NCBI RefSeq assembly: GCF_003289965.1
Contig: NZ_QMBQ01000001.1
Location: forward strand, 682,001 to 746,000
Direction: 5' to 3'
From: Mesorhizobium atlanticum
Lineage (GTDB): Bacteria; Pseudomonadota; Alphaproteobacteria; Rhizobiales; Rhizobiaceae
DNA length: 64,000 bases
The position numbers and the translations under genes were made by a program. Position 1 is the first letter of the stretch. Every line of letters starts with the position of its first letter. The notes under the pieces were generated by a model that was given only the letters and a program-made list of their open reading frames with translations, had not been told where the DNA came from and ran no database searches. Shown here piece by piece: positions 1 through 9,191 of this stretch.

Positions 1-1202
1 TCGCGACGCTCGGCGTCAAGGCGAAGGCCGAGACCTATTCCGACCGGCGCAAGGCGCTGAAAGGCGCCGACTTCGTCGTCGTCGCCTTCCAGATCGGCGG
101 CTACGAGCCCTGCACCGTCACCGATTTCGAGGTGCCGAAGAAATACGGCCTGCGCCAGACCATCGCCGACACGTTGGGCGTCGGCGGCATCATGCGGGGC
201 CTGAGGACCGTGCCGCATCTGTGGAAGATCTGCGAGGACATGCTCGCCGTCTGCCCGGAGGCGATCATGCTGCAATATGTCAACCCGATGGCGATCAACA
301 CCTGGGCGATCGCCGAGAAATACCCGACGATCAAGCAGGTCGGGCTCTGCCATTCGGTGCAGGGCACGGCGATGGAATTGGCGCACGACCTCGACCTTCC
401 CTATGAGGAGATCCGATACCGCTCGGCCGGCATCAATCACATGGCGTTCTATCTCAAATTCGAGCATCGCCAGGCGGACGGCTCCTATCGCGACCTCTAT
501 CCGGACCTTGTCCGCGCCTATCGCGAAGGCCGCGCGCCGAAGCCGGGCTGGAACCCGCGCTGCCCGAACAAGGTGCGCTACGAGATGCTGACCCGGCTCG
601 GCTATTTCGTCACCGAAAGCTCGGAGCATTTTGCTGAGTACACACCTTATTTCATCAAGGACGGGCGGCCCGACCTGATCGAGAAATATGGGATTCCGCT
701 CGACGAGTATCCAAAACGGTGCATCGAGCAGATCGAGCGCTGGAAGGGACAGGCGGAAGCCTACCGGTCGGCCGAACGGATCGAGGTCGAGCAGTCCAGG
801 GAATACGCCTCCTCAATCATGAACTCGGTGTGGACCGGCGAGCCGTCGGTGATCTACGGCAATGTCCGCAACAATGGCTGCATCACCTCGCTGCCTTTCG
901 ACTGCGCGGCCGAGGTGCCGTGCCTTGTCGATGCCTCCGGAATCCAGCCGACCTACATCGGCGACCTGCCGCCGCAGCTGACGGCGCTGATCCGCACCAA
1001 CATCAATGTGCAGGAGCTGACGGTGCGGGCGCTGATGAGCGAGAATCGCGAGCACATCTACCACGCGGCCATGATGGATCCGCACACCGCGGCCGAGCTC
1101 GACCTCGACCAGATCTGGTCGCTGGTCGACGACCTGCTCGCCGCGCATGGCGACTGGCTGCCGGCCTGGGCGCGCGGCGGGCGCAAGAGCGCGGCGGCCT
1201 GA
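1..1202 (+). CDS. GH4-family alpha-galactosidase/alpha-glucosidase (5' end outside window)
   Basis: The reading frame is open from base 3 and ends at a TGA; the N-terminal Rossmann segment with the NAD-binding glycines lies upstream of the window. What remains shows the family 4 glycosidase signature: the metal-ligand cysteine region CHSVQGT (about bases 340-366) and the metal-ligand histidine in GINHMAF (about 430-450). GH4 enzymes cleave glycosides by an NAD- and Mn-dependent redox elimination and act in the cytoplasm on imported sugars. The spacing of these motifs fits the melibiase/AglA-like branch rather than phospho-glycosidases, but substrate cannot be fixed from sequence alone. Upstream genes, probably a sugar ABC transporter, are not visible. 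Confidence 0.88.
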   Translation, partial: ATLGVKAKAETYSDRRKALKGADFVVVAFQIGGYEPCTVTDFEVPKKYGLRQTIADTLGVGGIMRGLRTVPHLWKICEDMLAVCPEAIMLQYVNPMAINTWAIAEKYPTIKQVGLCHSVQGTAMELAHDLDLPYEEIRYRSAGINHMAFYLKFEHRQADGSYRDLYPDLVRAYREGRAPKPGWNPRCPNKVRYEMLTRLGYFVTESSEHFAEYTPYFIKDGRPDLIEKYGIPLDEYPKRCIEQIERWKGQAEAYRSAERIEVEQSREYASSIMNSVWTGEPSVIYGNVRNNGCITSLPFDCAAEVPCLVDASGIQPTYIGDLPPQLTALIRTNINVQELTVRALMSENREHIYHAAMMDPHTAAELDLDQIWSLVDDLLAAHGDWLPAWARGGRKSAAA

Positions 1203-1211
1203 AATTCGGGA

Positions 1212-2492
1212 TTACGCGCCGGCTTTCTCGCGCGCCACGGCCTGCCAGCCGATGTCGCGTCGACAGAAGCCCTGCGGCCAGTCGATACGGTCGACAGCCG
1301 CGTAGGCCTTTGCTTGCGCCTCGCCGACCGTCTTGCCGGTTGCCGTGACGTTGAGCACGCGGCCGCCATTGGCGACCAGCGCGCCGCCATTGATGGCGGT
1401 GCCGGCATGGAAGACCTGAACGCTCTCGCCTTCCGCCTTGTCGAGGCCGCGGATGACGGAGCCCTTTTCCGGCGTGCCGGGATAGCCGCGCGCCGCCATC
1501 ACCACGGTCAACGCCGTCTCGTTGCTCCAGCGGATCGACATATGCGTGAGCTGGCCGTCGACGGCGGCATTGAGCAGGACGAGCAGATCGTCCTTCAGCC
1601 GCATCATCAGCACCTGACATTCGGGATCGCCGAAGCGGGTGTTGTATTCGATGAGCTTCGGCCCTTGGTCGGTGATCATCAGGCCGGCAAAGAGGATGCC
1701 GGCGAAGGGCGCGCCGAGCTCGGCCATGCCGCGCATGGTCGGCTCAATGATCTCGCGCATGGTGCGCTCGGTCATTTCCGGCGTCATCACCGGCGCCGGC
1801 GAATAGGCGCCCATGCCGCCGGTGTTCGGCCCGGTATCGCCGTCGCCGACGCGCTTGTGGTCCTGCGCGGTACCGAAGGGCAGCGCGGTGGCGCCGTCGC
1901 ACAGGCAAAAGAAGCTCGCCTCCTCGCCGGTCAGATATTCCTCGACCACGACCTCGGCGCCGGCGGCCCCGAATGCGCCGTCGAAACAGGCTTCCAGCGC
2001 GGCGTTCGCCTCGTCCAGTGTCATGGCGATGGTGACGCCCTTGCCGGCGGCGAGCCCGTCGGCCTTGATGACGATCGGCGCGCCGGTCTTCTCGACATAG
2101 GCCTTGGCCGAGGCAAGATCGCCGAAGCGGCCATAGGCGGCGGTCGGAATGTTGAATTTGGCGCAAAGGTCCTTGGTGAAGCCCTTCGAGCCCTCGAGCC
2201 GCGCCGACGCCTTGGACGGACCGAAGACGCGGATGCCCCAGGCGCGCAGGTCGTCGGCGATGCCGGCGACCAGCGGGCCTTCCGGGCCGACCACGACGAG
2301 TTCGATCTTCTTTTCCTGGCAGAAGGCGGCGACCGCGGAATGGTCGGCGACGTCGAGCTTCACCAGTTCGGCGACACGGCCGATGCCCGGATTGCCGGGC
2401 GAGGCATAAAGCTTCGTCAGCAGCGGCGAGGCGGAGAGCTTCCAGGCAAGCGCATGTTCGCGGCCGCCCGAGCCGAGAAGAAGAACGTTCAT
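1212..2492 (-). CDS. purD: Phosphoribosylamine--glycine ligase (GARS)
   Basis: Second step of de novo purine synthesis: joins phosphoribosylamine and glycine with ATP to give GAR, in the cytoplasm. The 426-residue length is normal. The N-terminus [18 protein letters not shown] is the family hallmark, followed by the ATP-grasp domain (GFTKDL..., [11 protein letters not shown]) and the GARS block with [11 protein letters not shown] chose the ATG at 2492 because AAGAGGT sits just upstream; a GTG two codons earlier would place the ribosome site inside the gene. It converges on the GH4 gene with only 9 bases between the stops. Confidence 0.97.
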   Translation of the reverse strand: MNVLLLGSGGREHALAWKLSASPLLTKLYASPGNPGIGRVAELVKLDVADHSAVAAFCQEKKIELVVVGPEGPLVAGIADDLRAWGIRVFGPSKASARLEGSKGFTKDLCAKFNIPTAAYGRFGDLASAKAYVEKTGAPIVIKADGLAAGKGVTIAMTLDEANAALEACFDGAFGAAGAEVVVEEYLTGEEASFFCLCDGATALPFGTAQDHKRVGDGDTGPNTGGMGAYSPAPVMTPEMTERTMREIIEPTMRGMAELGAPFAGILFAGLMITDQGPKLIEYNTRFGDPECQVLMMRLKDDLLVLLNAAVDGQLTHMSIRWSNETALTVVMAARGYPGTPEKGSVIRGLDKAEGESVQVFHAGTAINGGALVANGGRVLNVTATGKTVGEAQAKAYAAVDRIDWPQGFCRRDIGWQAVAREKAGA

Positions 2493-2613
2493 GGCCACCT
2501 CTTGCTGCCGATCGTCTCTGCTTGGAACCCGCTATTGGTCCGAGGGCGGCGGGTCAAGGCGTCTTGGCATTTTGGCGGCAATTGCGCACGGTAAAGCAGC
2601 GTTGCACGCCCTG

Positions 2614-2684
2614 GCGAAGGTAACGGCATGGACCCTCGGGTCTGCGCGGCCGCTTCGTTCCCGCTTCGCCCGTGGATGACGAGG
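2614..2684. repeat. Dispersed RIME-like repeat, family B copy 1
   Basis: About 70 bases with the phrases GAAGGTAACGGCATGGA, CGGGTCTGCGCG and CCGTGGATGACGA. Related sequence occurs near 18.8 kb (two halves, opposite orientation) and near 34.5 kb. It lies between purD and the PhyH gene. It has no coding potential of its own; the short frames crossing it are artefacts. Confidence 0.7.
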
Positions 2685-2693
2685 CAAGGCCGC

Positions 2694-3488
2694 TCAGCTC
2701 TGGTAGATAACCGGGAACCAGTCCTCGCGCAGCTTCTGGCCGGGTTTCATGTCGTGGCCGGGATAGGGCGGCGAGGTGCGGCCGGGGCGCTCGACATAAT
2801 GCGCGTCGTCGCCGACCCAGCGCAGCGACAGCGCCCGGCGTCGCGCCGGCGTCATGTTGCCGCGCGCGCCATGCGCCGTGCGGAAGTCGAACAGGATGGC
2901 ATCGCCCGGCTCCATCTCCCATTCCAGCACCTTCATCGACGGGTCGTTGTCGGGATCGGGCACCGGCAGATAATCGCCCTCTCCGGCATAGAAATTGGTG
3001 TCGTTCAGCCAGCGCACCGGCAGCACCATCTTTTCCCACTTGTGCGAGCCGGCGATCAGCCGCAGCGTCGCCTCCTTCACCGGATCGATCGGGATCCAAA
3101 AGCTCACCGTCTGGCTGCCGTCGACGAAGTAATAGGGAATGTCCTGGTGCCAGGGCGTCGGCTTCTGCGTGCCGGGCTCCTTGACCAGCACGTGGTCGTG
3201 GAAGAACTGGGCGCTGCGCGACTGCATGACGGCGGCGGCGAGTTCGGCGGCCGGCGATTCCCGCACGATCCTGACGAATTCCGGGATGCGCTCCCAGTTG
3301 CAGTAGTCGTCGAAGAAGCTGCCCTTGCCGCCGGCGATGTCGGAGGCGGTAGCGCTGCGGTTCTGGATATTTCGTTCGATGCCTGCGGCGATGACATCGA
3401 CCCAGTCCTTGAAGGCGCCGCGGATGCACACGGCGCCGTCGCGCTGGTAATCGGCAATCGTCGCGGCGTCGATCTTGGGGCTGGCCAT
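2694..3488 (-). CDS. Phytanoyl-CoA dioxygenase (PhyH) family protein
   Basis: A 264-residue Fe(II)/2-oxoglutarate oxygenase. The facial triad is visible as H114-Q-D116 (WHQDIPYYFVDG) and H206 (RTAHGARGN), with an arginine-rich segment about 10 residues later that would hold 2-oxoglutarate. The length and the SFWIPID segment fit bacterial PhyH proteins, which hydroxylate small molecules; eukaryotic phytanoyl-CoA specificity should not be assumed. It is transcribed away from a LysR gene with a 91-base AT-rich spacer, so the LysR protein is the likely regulator. Substrate unknown. Confidence 0.85.
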   Translation of the reverse strand: MASPKIDAATIADYQRDGAVCIRGAFKDWVDVIAAGIERNIQNRSATASDIAGGKGSFFDDYCNWERIPEFVRIVRESPAAELAAAVMQSRSAQFFHDHVLVKEPGTQKPTPWHQDIPYYFVDGSQTVSFWIPIDPVKEATLRLIAGSHKWEKMVLPVRWLNDTNFYAGEGDYLPVPDPDNDPSMKVLEWEMEPGDAILFDFRTAHGARGNMTPARRRALSLRWVGDDAHYVERPGRTSPPYPGHDMKPGQKLREDWFPVIYQS

Positions 3489-3579
3489 CGTGCTCTCCTG
3501 CTTGTTCGATGACCGACTATCGCAAGAGCGTCACATCACGTAAAATAATAACTTGTCATCTTACTTATAGTTTTTGCCT
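3489..3579. promoter_or_regulatory. Divergent promoter region, PhyH / LysR
   Basis: An AT-rich spacer in a GC-rich neighbourhood, most marked around 3540-3575. It contains ATAA and TTAT arms spaced 13 bases, a possible but weak LysR-type T-N11-A dyad. No convincing -35/-10 pair stands out. Confidence 0.4.
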
Positions 3580-4491
3580 ATGAAGTTCACGCTCGCTCAA
3601 TTGCGCTATGTCGTCGCCGTGGCCCGCTATGGCAGCGTGACCGCGGCAGCCCAGGCGCTGAATGTGTCGCAGCCGTCGATCTCGGTGGCGATCGACCATG
3701 TCGAGGAGGCGCTTGGCCAGAAAATGTTCGTGCGCCAGCGCGGCAGCGGCGTTGCGCTGACCTCCTTCGGCCGCAGGGCCGCCGCCAAGGCGAGGCAGGT
3801 GCTGGGCGAGGCGGACGAGCTGGCGGCGCTCGGATCGCGCGACGCCGATATCGGCGGCGAGCTGGTGCTCGGCTGCTTCGAGGACCTGGCGCCCTATTTC
3901 GCCCCGGCGCTGATGCGCGCCTTCGCCGAGCGCTGCCCGGCCGTCACGGTCGTCATCGGCGACGAGACCTTCGAGACGCTGGGGCGGCGGCTGGCCGACA
4001 GCGCCGTCGATCTTGGCCTCACCTACGATCTCGGCCTGCCAGGGCATTTCAAGCGCATCCTGCTGCATGAATTGCGGCCGCACGCGCTTCTTCCCGCCGG
4101 CCATGTGCTGGCGGACAAGCATGCCGTCAGCCTGGCGGAGCTCGCGGCGCATCCGCTGATCACCACCGACCAGCCGCACAGCTGGCAGCATATGCTGGAT
4201 CTCTTCCTCAGCCGCGGCCTGTCGCCGATCGCGCGGGCGACGACCAGCTCGTTCGAGCTGCAGCGCTCCATGGTGGCCAACGGCTTCGGAGTCGCGGTCA
4301 GCTATACGAGGCCCTATGGCGACCGCAGCTATGACGGCCTGCCGCTGGTCTGCAAACCGCTCTCGGACCCGCTGCCGATGCAGCGCATCATCCTGACGCA
4401 CGACACGCGCCAGCGCCTGTCGAAGGCGGCCACGGCCTTCATCGAGGTCGCCAAGGCATGGTTTGCCGGTCACGATGTTTTCACTGCTTGA
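3580..4491 (+). CDS. LysR-family transcriptional regulator
   Basis: 303 residues: an N-terminal winged helix-turn-helix (about residues 1-60, with GSVTAAAQALNVSQPSISVA) and a C-terminal periplasmic-binding-like effector domain. ATG at 3580 is preferred; a TTG two codons earlier is also open and neither has a clear ribosome site. The divergent PhyH oxygenase gene is the obvious target under the usual LysR arrangement. The effector is unknown, probably the oxygenase substrate or product. Confidence 0.9.
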   Translation: MKFTLAQLRYVVAVARYGSVTAAAQALNVSQPSISVAIDHVEEALGQKMFVRQRGSGVALTSFGRRAAAKARQVLGEADELAALGSRDADIGGELVLGCFEDLAPYFAPALMRAFAERCPAVTVVIGDETFETLGRRLADSAVDLGLTYDLGLPGHFKRILLHELRPHALLPAGHVLADKHAVSLAELAAHPLITTDQPHSWQHMLDLFLSRGLSPIARATTSSFELQRSMVANGFGVAVSYTRPYGDRSYDGLPLVCKPLSDPLPMQRIILTHDTRQRLSKAATAFIEVAKAWFAGHDVFTA

Positions 4492-4542
4492 GCGACAACG
4501 CGTCCGCTTGACGGGGCCGCCTGCTGCTGCCACTCCGGCGTG

Positions 4543-5526
4543 ATGGAAACCGTCCAGTCGAAAGCGATCCAGGGCCGTGTCGCCGACGCGCCGAGCGGCC
4601 ATTGGGTCTATCGGGTGCTGCCGCGCTGGCTCTGGCCCTATGCGCAGTTGGCGCGCTGGGACCGACCGATCGGCTGGCAGCTGCTCTTGTGGCCCTGCTG
4701 GTGGTCGGCGGCGCTCGCCGCGGGCGCATATCCGCGCGCGACCGACCCGCTGCTGACGCTGCTTCCGGCGCCCTGGTATCTGCTTTTGTTCTTCATCGGC
4801 GCCGTCGCCATGCGCGGCGCCGGCTGCACCTACAACGACCTCGCCGACGAGGACATCGACAACCAGGTCGAGCGCACCCGCTCGCGGCCGCTGCCCGCCG
4901 GCAAGGTGACGCGGCGCCAGGCCTGGATCTTCGTCATCATTCAGGCGCTGGTGGGCCTGGCCGTGCTGCTGCAGTTCAACAGCTTCGCCATTCCCCTCGG
5001 CATCGCCTCGCTGGCGATCGTCGCCGTCTATCCTTTCATGAAGCGCATCACCAACTGGCCGCAATTCGTGCTGGGCTTAGCCTTCTCCTGGGGCGCGCTG
5101 ATGGGCTGGGCGGTTGAGTTCGGCGACATCGATGACCCGGCGATCATGCTCTATATCGGCTCGATCCTGTGGGTGATCGGCTACGACACGATCTATGCGC
5201 ATCAGGACAAGGAAGACGACGCCATCGTCGGCGTGCGCTCGACGGCGCGGCTGTTCGGCGACAACACCAAGATGTGGCTCAGCGGGCTCTACGGCGGCGC
5301 GCTGATCTGCTTCGCCATCGCCTTCGCCTCCGCACAGGTGCCGATCGTGGCGCTGGCCGGTCTGATCGCCGCCGGCGCGCATATGGCGCGCCAGATCATC
5401 CGGCTCGACATCAACAATCCGGACCAGTGCCTCAAACTGTTCAAGTCGAACAACCAGGTCGGCTGGCTGATCTTCCTCGGGCTGATCGGCGGCTCGGTGT
5501 GGATATGGCTTAAGCCGCTGGTGTAG
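4543..5526 (+). CDS. ubiA: 4-hydroxybenzoate polyprenyltransferase
   Basis: Integral membrane prenyltransferase of ubiquinone synthesis: attaches the polyprenyl tail to 4-hydroxybenzoate. Both Mg-diphosphate motifs are intact: NDLADEDID about residue 98 and the second Asp-rich motif GYDTIYAHQDKEDD about residue 214. Multiple hydrophobic segments fit the usual nine-helix fold, and 327 residues is normal. A GTG one codon upstream is an equally possible start. The polyprenyl diphosphate synthase that would supply its co-substrate is encoded near 20 kb. Confidence 0.96.
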   Translation: METVQSKAIQGRVADAPSGHWVYRVLPRWLWPYAQLARWDRPIGWQLLLWPCWWSAALAAGAYPRATDPLLTLLPAPWYLLLFFIGAVAMRGAGCTYNDLADEDIDNQVERTRSRPLPAGKVTRRQAWIFVIIQALVGLAVLLQFNSFAIPLGIASLAIVAVYPFMKRITNWPQFVLGLAFSWGALMGWAVEFGDIDDPAIMLYIGSILWVIGYDTIYAHQDKEDDAIVGVRSTARLFGDNTKMWLSGLYGGALICFAIAFASAQVPIVALAGLIAAGAHMARQIIRLDINNPDQCLKLFKSNNQVGWLIFLGLIGGSVWIWLKPLV

Positions 5527-5532
5527 CGGGGC

Positions 5533-5686
5533 TCCCCCTTCCCCCCTTGTGGGGGAAGGTGTCGCCGAAGGCGACGGATGAGGGGTGTTCCAGGGAAAGC
5601 CAGCGTCTCACTCCGCTGGAACACCCCTCATCCGTCTCGGCGCTACGCGCCGATCCACCTTCTCCCACAAGGGGAGAAGGAGAGGG
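5533..5686. repeat. Large palindromic intergenic repeat, family A copy 1
   Basis: About 150 bases built as a nested palindrome. From each end inward come a stem around CTTGTGGGGGAAGG or CTCCCACAAGGGG, a second small stem (GTCGCCGAAGGCGAC on the left, TCGGCGCTACGCGCCGA on the right), then long arms GGATGAGGGGTGTTCCA and TGGAACACCCCTCATCC around a short centre. A second copy in opposite orientation lies at 55.4 kb, and the centre matches after reverse-complementing. It sits between the converging ubiA and the next gene, where it could act as a two-way terminator. Confidence 0.85.
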
Positions 5687-5693
5687 CGCCGCG

Positions 5694-6260
5694 CTACTCC
5701 CTTGCAATGATCTCCTGGCCGTCGATGACGAGCCTCAGGCCCAGATTGCCGGCCTTGCGGCGGGCGAGGAAGCGCGGGCGGCGCGTGGTGGAGACACGGC
5801 CCTTGCGGCGCTCCTGCGGCGTCCGCGCCTTGATGGCGGCGCCGAGCGATTCTTCCAGCGTGCGGGCAATGCCGTCGGCCTCGATCAGCAGCATCGGCAG
5901 GCGATAGGCATCGGCCCAGGCGCGCCAGTCGGCGGCGACGTCCTCGAGATCGTCTGCGACCAGCAGCGGCACCGACAGCATCGGATCATTGTGCAGGAGT
6001 TCGAGCGTCACCGTGACGTTGCCGTCCGGATCCTCCATGGCGCGCGCGGCGACGCCGCGGAACGCCTTGGCGGGCAGCGCGATGATCGCCGGCACGCCGC
6101 TCATCTCCAGCATGCGGCGGATGACGGCGCCGCGCTGGTCGATGGTGAAGGTGACATCGCCATAGTCGTCGCGGGTGGCATAGCTCACCATCTGCGGCAG
6201 GCGAAACGGGTCGAGACGCATGTTGCGGCCGGCCCAGACTGGCTTCAATCCAGTGTTCAT
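5694..6260 (-). CDS. Conserved rhizobial protein, possibly DUF6101 family
   Basis: A 188-residue soluble protein without signal peptide or membrane segment. The core RRMLEMSGVPAIIALPAKAF and the later segment LLVADDLEDVAADWRAWAD look conserved, and the C-terminus is basic (RRKGRVSTTRRPRFLARRK). I associate it with a family of uncharacterised alphaproteobacterial proteins (DUF6101) from memory only. AGGGAAGA upstream supports the ATG. No function can be assigned. Its promoter spacer of 186 bases holds a GGCCGGTTTTTCCGGCC hairpin. Confidence 0.65.
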   Translation of the reverse strand: MNTGLKPVWAGRNMRLDPFRLPQMVSYATRDDYGDVTFTIDQRGAVIRRMLEMSGVPAIIALPAKAFRGVAARAMEDPDGNVTVTLELLHNDPMLSVPLLVADDLEDVAADWRAWADAYRLPMLLIEADGIARTLEESLGAAIKARTPQERRKGRVSTTRRPRFLARRKAGNLGLRLVIDGQEIIARE

Positions 6261-6446
6261 CGAATGTCTTCCCTGTTACTCCTGAGGGCCGTTTTCCGGT
6301 TCTCTCAGGGCCGGTTTTTCCGGCCTCGTTATGGGAAGAAACATTAGCGCTCGCTTCTTACCGGCGCGCTTAAGAAAGTCGGTTAAATTTTGCTGATCGG
6401 GGCCGATGGTTATCGGAATGCGACCGCCCACCAGACATCGGAAGGA

Positions 6447-7880
6447 TCAGATAACCTTACCGGGGTTCATGATGCCGGCCGGATCGAAGGCGGCCTTCAC
6501 CCGGCGCATCAGGTCGATGGCCATCGGCGGCGCCGTGGCGAGGAGCTCGTCGCGCTTCAACTGACCGATGCCGTGCTCGGCCGAGATCGAGCCGTGGAAG
6601 GAGCGCACGACATCGTGCACGGCCTTGTTCATCGGGTGGTAGAGCTCGAGGAACGGCTCGTCCTGCCAGTCCACGGGGCGCGAGATGTTGTAGTGAAGAT
6701 TGCCGTCGCCCATGTGGCCGAAGCAGACCACGCGCGCGCCGGGGCAGACGCCTTCCACCACGCCGGCCGCCTTTTCGATGAAGTCGGGGATCGAGGCGAT
6801 CGGCACCGATATGTCGTGCTTGATCGAGGCGCCCTCGGGCTTCTGGCATTCAGGGAGCGTCTCGCGGAAATTCCAGAAGGCGTCGCCCTGGGCCAGGCTT
6901 GCTGACACCACCGCGTCGCCGACGATGCCTTGCTCGAGGCCGGCCGACAGGATCTCCTCGATCAGCGCCTTGCCGTCCTCCTCGGAGCGTCCGGACGAAA
7001 CCTGCATCAGCACATACCACGGCCAGTCGTCGGCCAGCGGCCGCGTGATGCCCTGCCCGTGCTTCAGCGTGAAATCGTAAGGCCTTCTGGCGATCAATTC
7101 GAAAGCGGTGAGCGAGGCGCCGGCCCGGTCCATCGCCAAAGTGAACAGCGAGAGCGCGTCTTTCGGAGACGACGGCAGGCCGGCAAAGGCGACCTCCCTG
7201 CCCTTCGGCTTCGGGAACAGCTTCAGCACCGCGGCGGTGATGACGCCGAGCGTGCCTTCGGCGCCGACGAAGAGGTTCTTCAGGTCGTAGCCGGTGTTGT
7301 CCTTCTTCAATTTGCGCAGGTCGTCGAACACCTCGCCGGTCGGCAGCACCACCTCGACGCCGAGACAGAGCTCGCGCGCATTGCCATAGGCAAGCACGCC
7401 GGTGCCGCCGGCATTGGAGGAGAGGTTGCCGCCGATCTGGCATGAGCCCTGCGCGGCGAGCGAGAGCGGAAACAGCCGGTCGGCAGCGTCGGCGGCTTCC
7501 TGCAGCGTCTGCAGGATCACCCCTGCCTCGACGGTCACCGTGTTTGACAGGACGTCAATCTCGCGGATGCGGTTCAGCCGCGACAGCGACAGCACGATGT
7601 CGTGGCCGGATTTGTCCGGCACCTGGGCGCCGACCAACCCGGTATTGCCGCTCTGCGGCACGATCGGCGTGCCGGTCTCGGTGGCAAGCCGCATGATGCG
7701 GCTCACTTCCTCGACGCTGCCCGGCCTCAGCACCAGCGATGTGCGGCCATGCCAGAGGCCGCGCCGTTCGGTGATGTAAGGGGCGATGTCGGCCTGGTCG
7801 CGCAGCGCATATTTGTCGCCGACGATCGCCGCGAAGCGGTCGATGACGGCGGGGTCGAGATCGAAGGGCTGGTCGTTCAT
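6447..7880 (-). CDS. FAD-binding oxidoreductase, D-2-hydroxyglutarate/D-lactate dehydrogenase type
   Basis: 477 residues of the GlcD/DLD family. The PCMH-type FAD domain shows TPIVPQSGNTGLVG (about 90-105) and the IGGNLSSNAGG loop (about 150-160); the C-terminal FAD-linked oxidase cap ends with the family signature SAEHGIGQLKRDEL...FDPAGIMNPGKVI. These flavoenzymes oxidise D-2-hydroxyacids to 2-oxoacids and pass electrons to ETF or cytochrome. The exact substrate cannot be read from the sequence. It lies 75 bases downstream of the Sua5-type gene on the same strand, with a repeat inserted between them. Confidence 0.88.
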   Translation of the reverse strand: MNDQPFDLDPAVIDRFAAIVGDKYALRDQADIAPYITERRGLWHGRTSLVLRPGSVEEVSRIMRLATETGTPIVPQSGNTGLVGAQVPDKSGHDIVLSLSRLNRIREIDVLSNTVTVEAGVILQTLQEAADAADRLFPLSLAAQGSCQIGGNLSSNAGGTGVLAYGNARELCLGVEVVLPTGEVFDDLRKLKKDNTGYDLKNLFVGAEGTLGVITAAVLKLFPKPKGREVAFAGLPSSPKDALSLFTLAMDRAGASLTAFELIARRPYDFTLKHGQGITRPLADDWPWYVLMQVSSGRSEEDGKALIEEILSAGLEQGIVGDAVVSASLAQGDAFWNFRETLPECQKPEGASIKHDISVPIASIPDFIEKAAGVVEGVCPGARVVCFGHMGDGNLHYNISRPVDWQDEPFLELYHPMNKAVHDVVRSFHGSISAEHGIGQLKRDELLATAPPMAIDLMRRVKAAFDPAGIMNPGKVI

Positions 7881-7891
7881 GATCTGAAACT

Positions 7892-7950
7892 AGAGCAATT
7901 CCAGGAAAAGTGCGAAGCGGTTCCGCCCGGAATTGCATCAAAACAAAGAG
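7892..7950. repeat. Short palindromic repeat, family C copy 1
   Basis: AGAGCAATTCCAGGAAAAGT followed by GCGAAGCGGTT and the returning arm CCGGAATTGC. A closely related inverted copy is near 9.8 kb and a decayed one near 26.55 kb. It occupies the whole spacer between the Sua5-type gene and the FAD oxidoreductase. Confidence 0.75.
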
Positions 7951-7955
7951 ATGGC

Positions 7956-8930
7956 TCAAGCAGTCTTGTCGCGCGGCGCGGCGGCCCGCGCCAGCCGATC
8001 GTTGATCGCCTCGCCCAGCCCCTCGAAAGGGATCGGCTCGACAGCGATGGTCGTGGCGCCGCTGCGGTCCAGCGCCTGCATGGCCGCAAAAAGGTTGCTT
8101 GCCGCCTCGCGCAAGTCGCCGGCCTCGGAGAGATTGCGTATAGCCGCTGCATCCTGCCAGCCCTCGGCGCGGCTGCGGCCGAAGGCAAGCAATGCCTCGC
8201 CCCTCACGATCTGTTGAACATTGAGCCGCATCGCCGCACCCGGCGCGTAATGCGAGGCAAGCATGCCGGGCGCCTCGATGCCGGCAGCGCCGCGCAACAG
8301 TTTCGCGCCGGCCACCGCCTCGATCTCCTCGGCGCCGATGCCACCGGGCCTGAGCAGCCGCAGTTCGCCGTGTTCGACCTTGACGATGGTCGATTCCAGA
8401 CCGACGGGCGTCGCGCCGCCATCGACGACCAGCTTGATCCTGCCGCCGAGATCGGCGGCGACCGCTTGCGCCGTCGTGCCGGAAATCCTGCCGGAGGAAT
8501 TGGCGCTGGGGGCGGCGAGCGGCCGGCCGAGCCGCGCGATCAACTCGCCACCGAACCCGCGCGGCATGCGCAGCGCGATCGTGTCCAGCCCGGCGGTGAC
8601 CAACGGATGGATGCCGCTGTCGGCGCGGTGCGGCAGCACCAGCGTCAGCGGGCCGGGCCAGAAGGCCTCGGCCAGTCTTGCCGAGAGGGGATCGAAGCCG
8701 GCAATGCGGTCGGCCATGGCGCGATCGGCGACATGGGCGATCAGCGGGTTGAAGCGCGGCCGGCCCTTGGCCTCGAAAATACGCGCAACGGCGACACCGT
8801 TGGTGGCGTCGCCAGCCAGGCCGTAAACCGTCTCGGTCGGGATGGCGACGACGTCGCCGGCTTGAAGCAACGCCAAAGCCCGCTCAAGCGCCTCGCCAAC
8901 CGCCACTATCTCAGCCAAATTTGCCACCAT
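7956..8930 (-). CDS. L-threonylcarbamoyladenylate synthase, Sua5 type
   Basis: Makes threonylcarbamoyl-AMP from threonine, bicarbonate and ATP for the t6A37 modification of ANN-decoding tRNAs. The YrdC domain (about 1-200) shows IPTETVYGLAGDA, the KGRPRFNPLIAH loop and PSANSSGRISGT; a C-terminal Sua5 domain follows (about 230-320), so this is the long form. I chose the start at 8930, giving 324 residues. The frame stays open 57 codons further upstream, but that extension translates a dispersed repeat and is not protein-like. GTG at 8927, spaced better from AGGA, is an alternative. Confidence 0.93.
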   Translation of the reverse strand: MVANLAEIVAVGEALERALALLQAGDVVAIPTETVYGLAGDATNGVAVARIFEAKGRPRFNPLIAHVADRAMADRIAGFDPLSARLAEAFWPGPLTLVLPHRADSGIHPLVTAGLDTIALRMPRGFGGELIARLGRPLAAPSANSSGRISGTTAQAVAADLGGRIKLVVDGGATPVGLESTIVKVEHGELRLLRPGGIGAEEIEAVAGAKLLRGAAGIEAPGMLASHYAPGAAMRLNVQQIVRGEALLAFGRSRAEGWQDAAAIRNLSEAGDLREAASNLFAAMQALDRSGATTIAVEPIPFEGLGEAINDRLARAAAPRDKTA

Positions 8931-8934
8931 TCCT

Positions 8935-9037
8935 GATGCATGTTGCCCAAAAGTGTGAAGCGGTTTTGGGACAACAACATGCATGAAGCAAAACCTAAAG
9001 CGCGTCGATTGAATCCATTTCAACGCGACGCGCTTTA
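8935..9037. repeat. Paired hairpin repeat, family D copy 1
   Basis: Two consecutive palindromes. The first has outer arms GCATGTTG / CAACATGC enclosing a second pair around CCCAAAAGTGTGAAGCGGTT. The second is AAAGCGCGTCG / CGCGACGCGCTTT. The same two-module order recurs, in the opposite orientation, at 13.93-14.03 kb, and the first module alone at 10.68 kb. This copy lies directly upstream of the Sua5-type start codon, so it would be in that gene's 5' leader. Confidence 0.8.
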
Positions 9038-9191
9038 GACATGCCGGTCCCGTAATACGGCCGCTTCCACCGGGCAAGGGCGCGCATTGGCGATTTATCA
9101 ATCCCTAAAATGTTAAGTTTCCGCGCAAGCCGGCTTCAATTTGCCGGCCTTAAGGTGCGGGGCGGTGGTTACCGGCTGGGGAGTTTTCGTA

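Noticed and set aside
1314..2594. Long plus-strand frame of 426 codons over purD
   Set aside because: It is antisense to a gene with clear family motifs, is Arg/Gly/Asp-rich as third-position GC bias produces, and has no family signature.
3565..5064. 499-codon minus-strand frame over the LysR and ubiA genes
   Set aside because: It spans two real genes and their spacer on the opposite strand; composition is that of a shadow frame.
6365..6395. TTAA-N9-TTAA as a CtrA site
   Set aside because: CtrA sites need a seven-base spacer; this one has nine.
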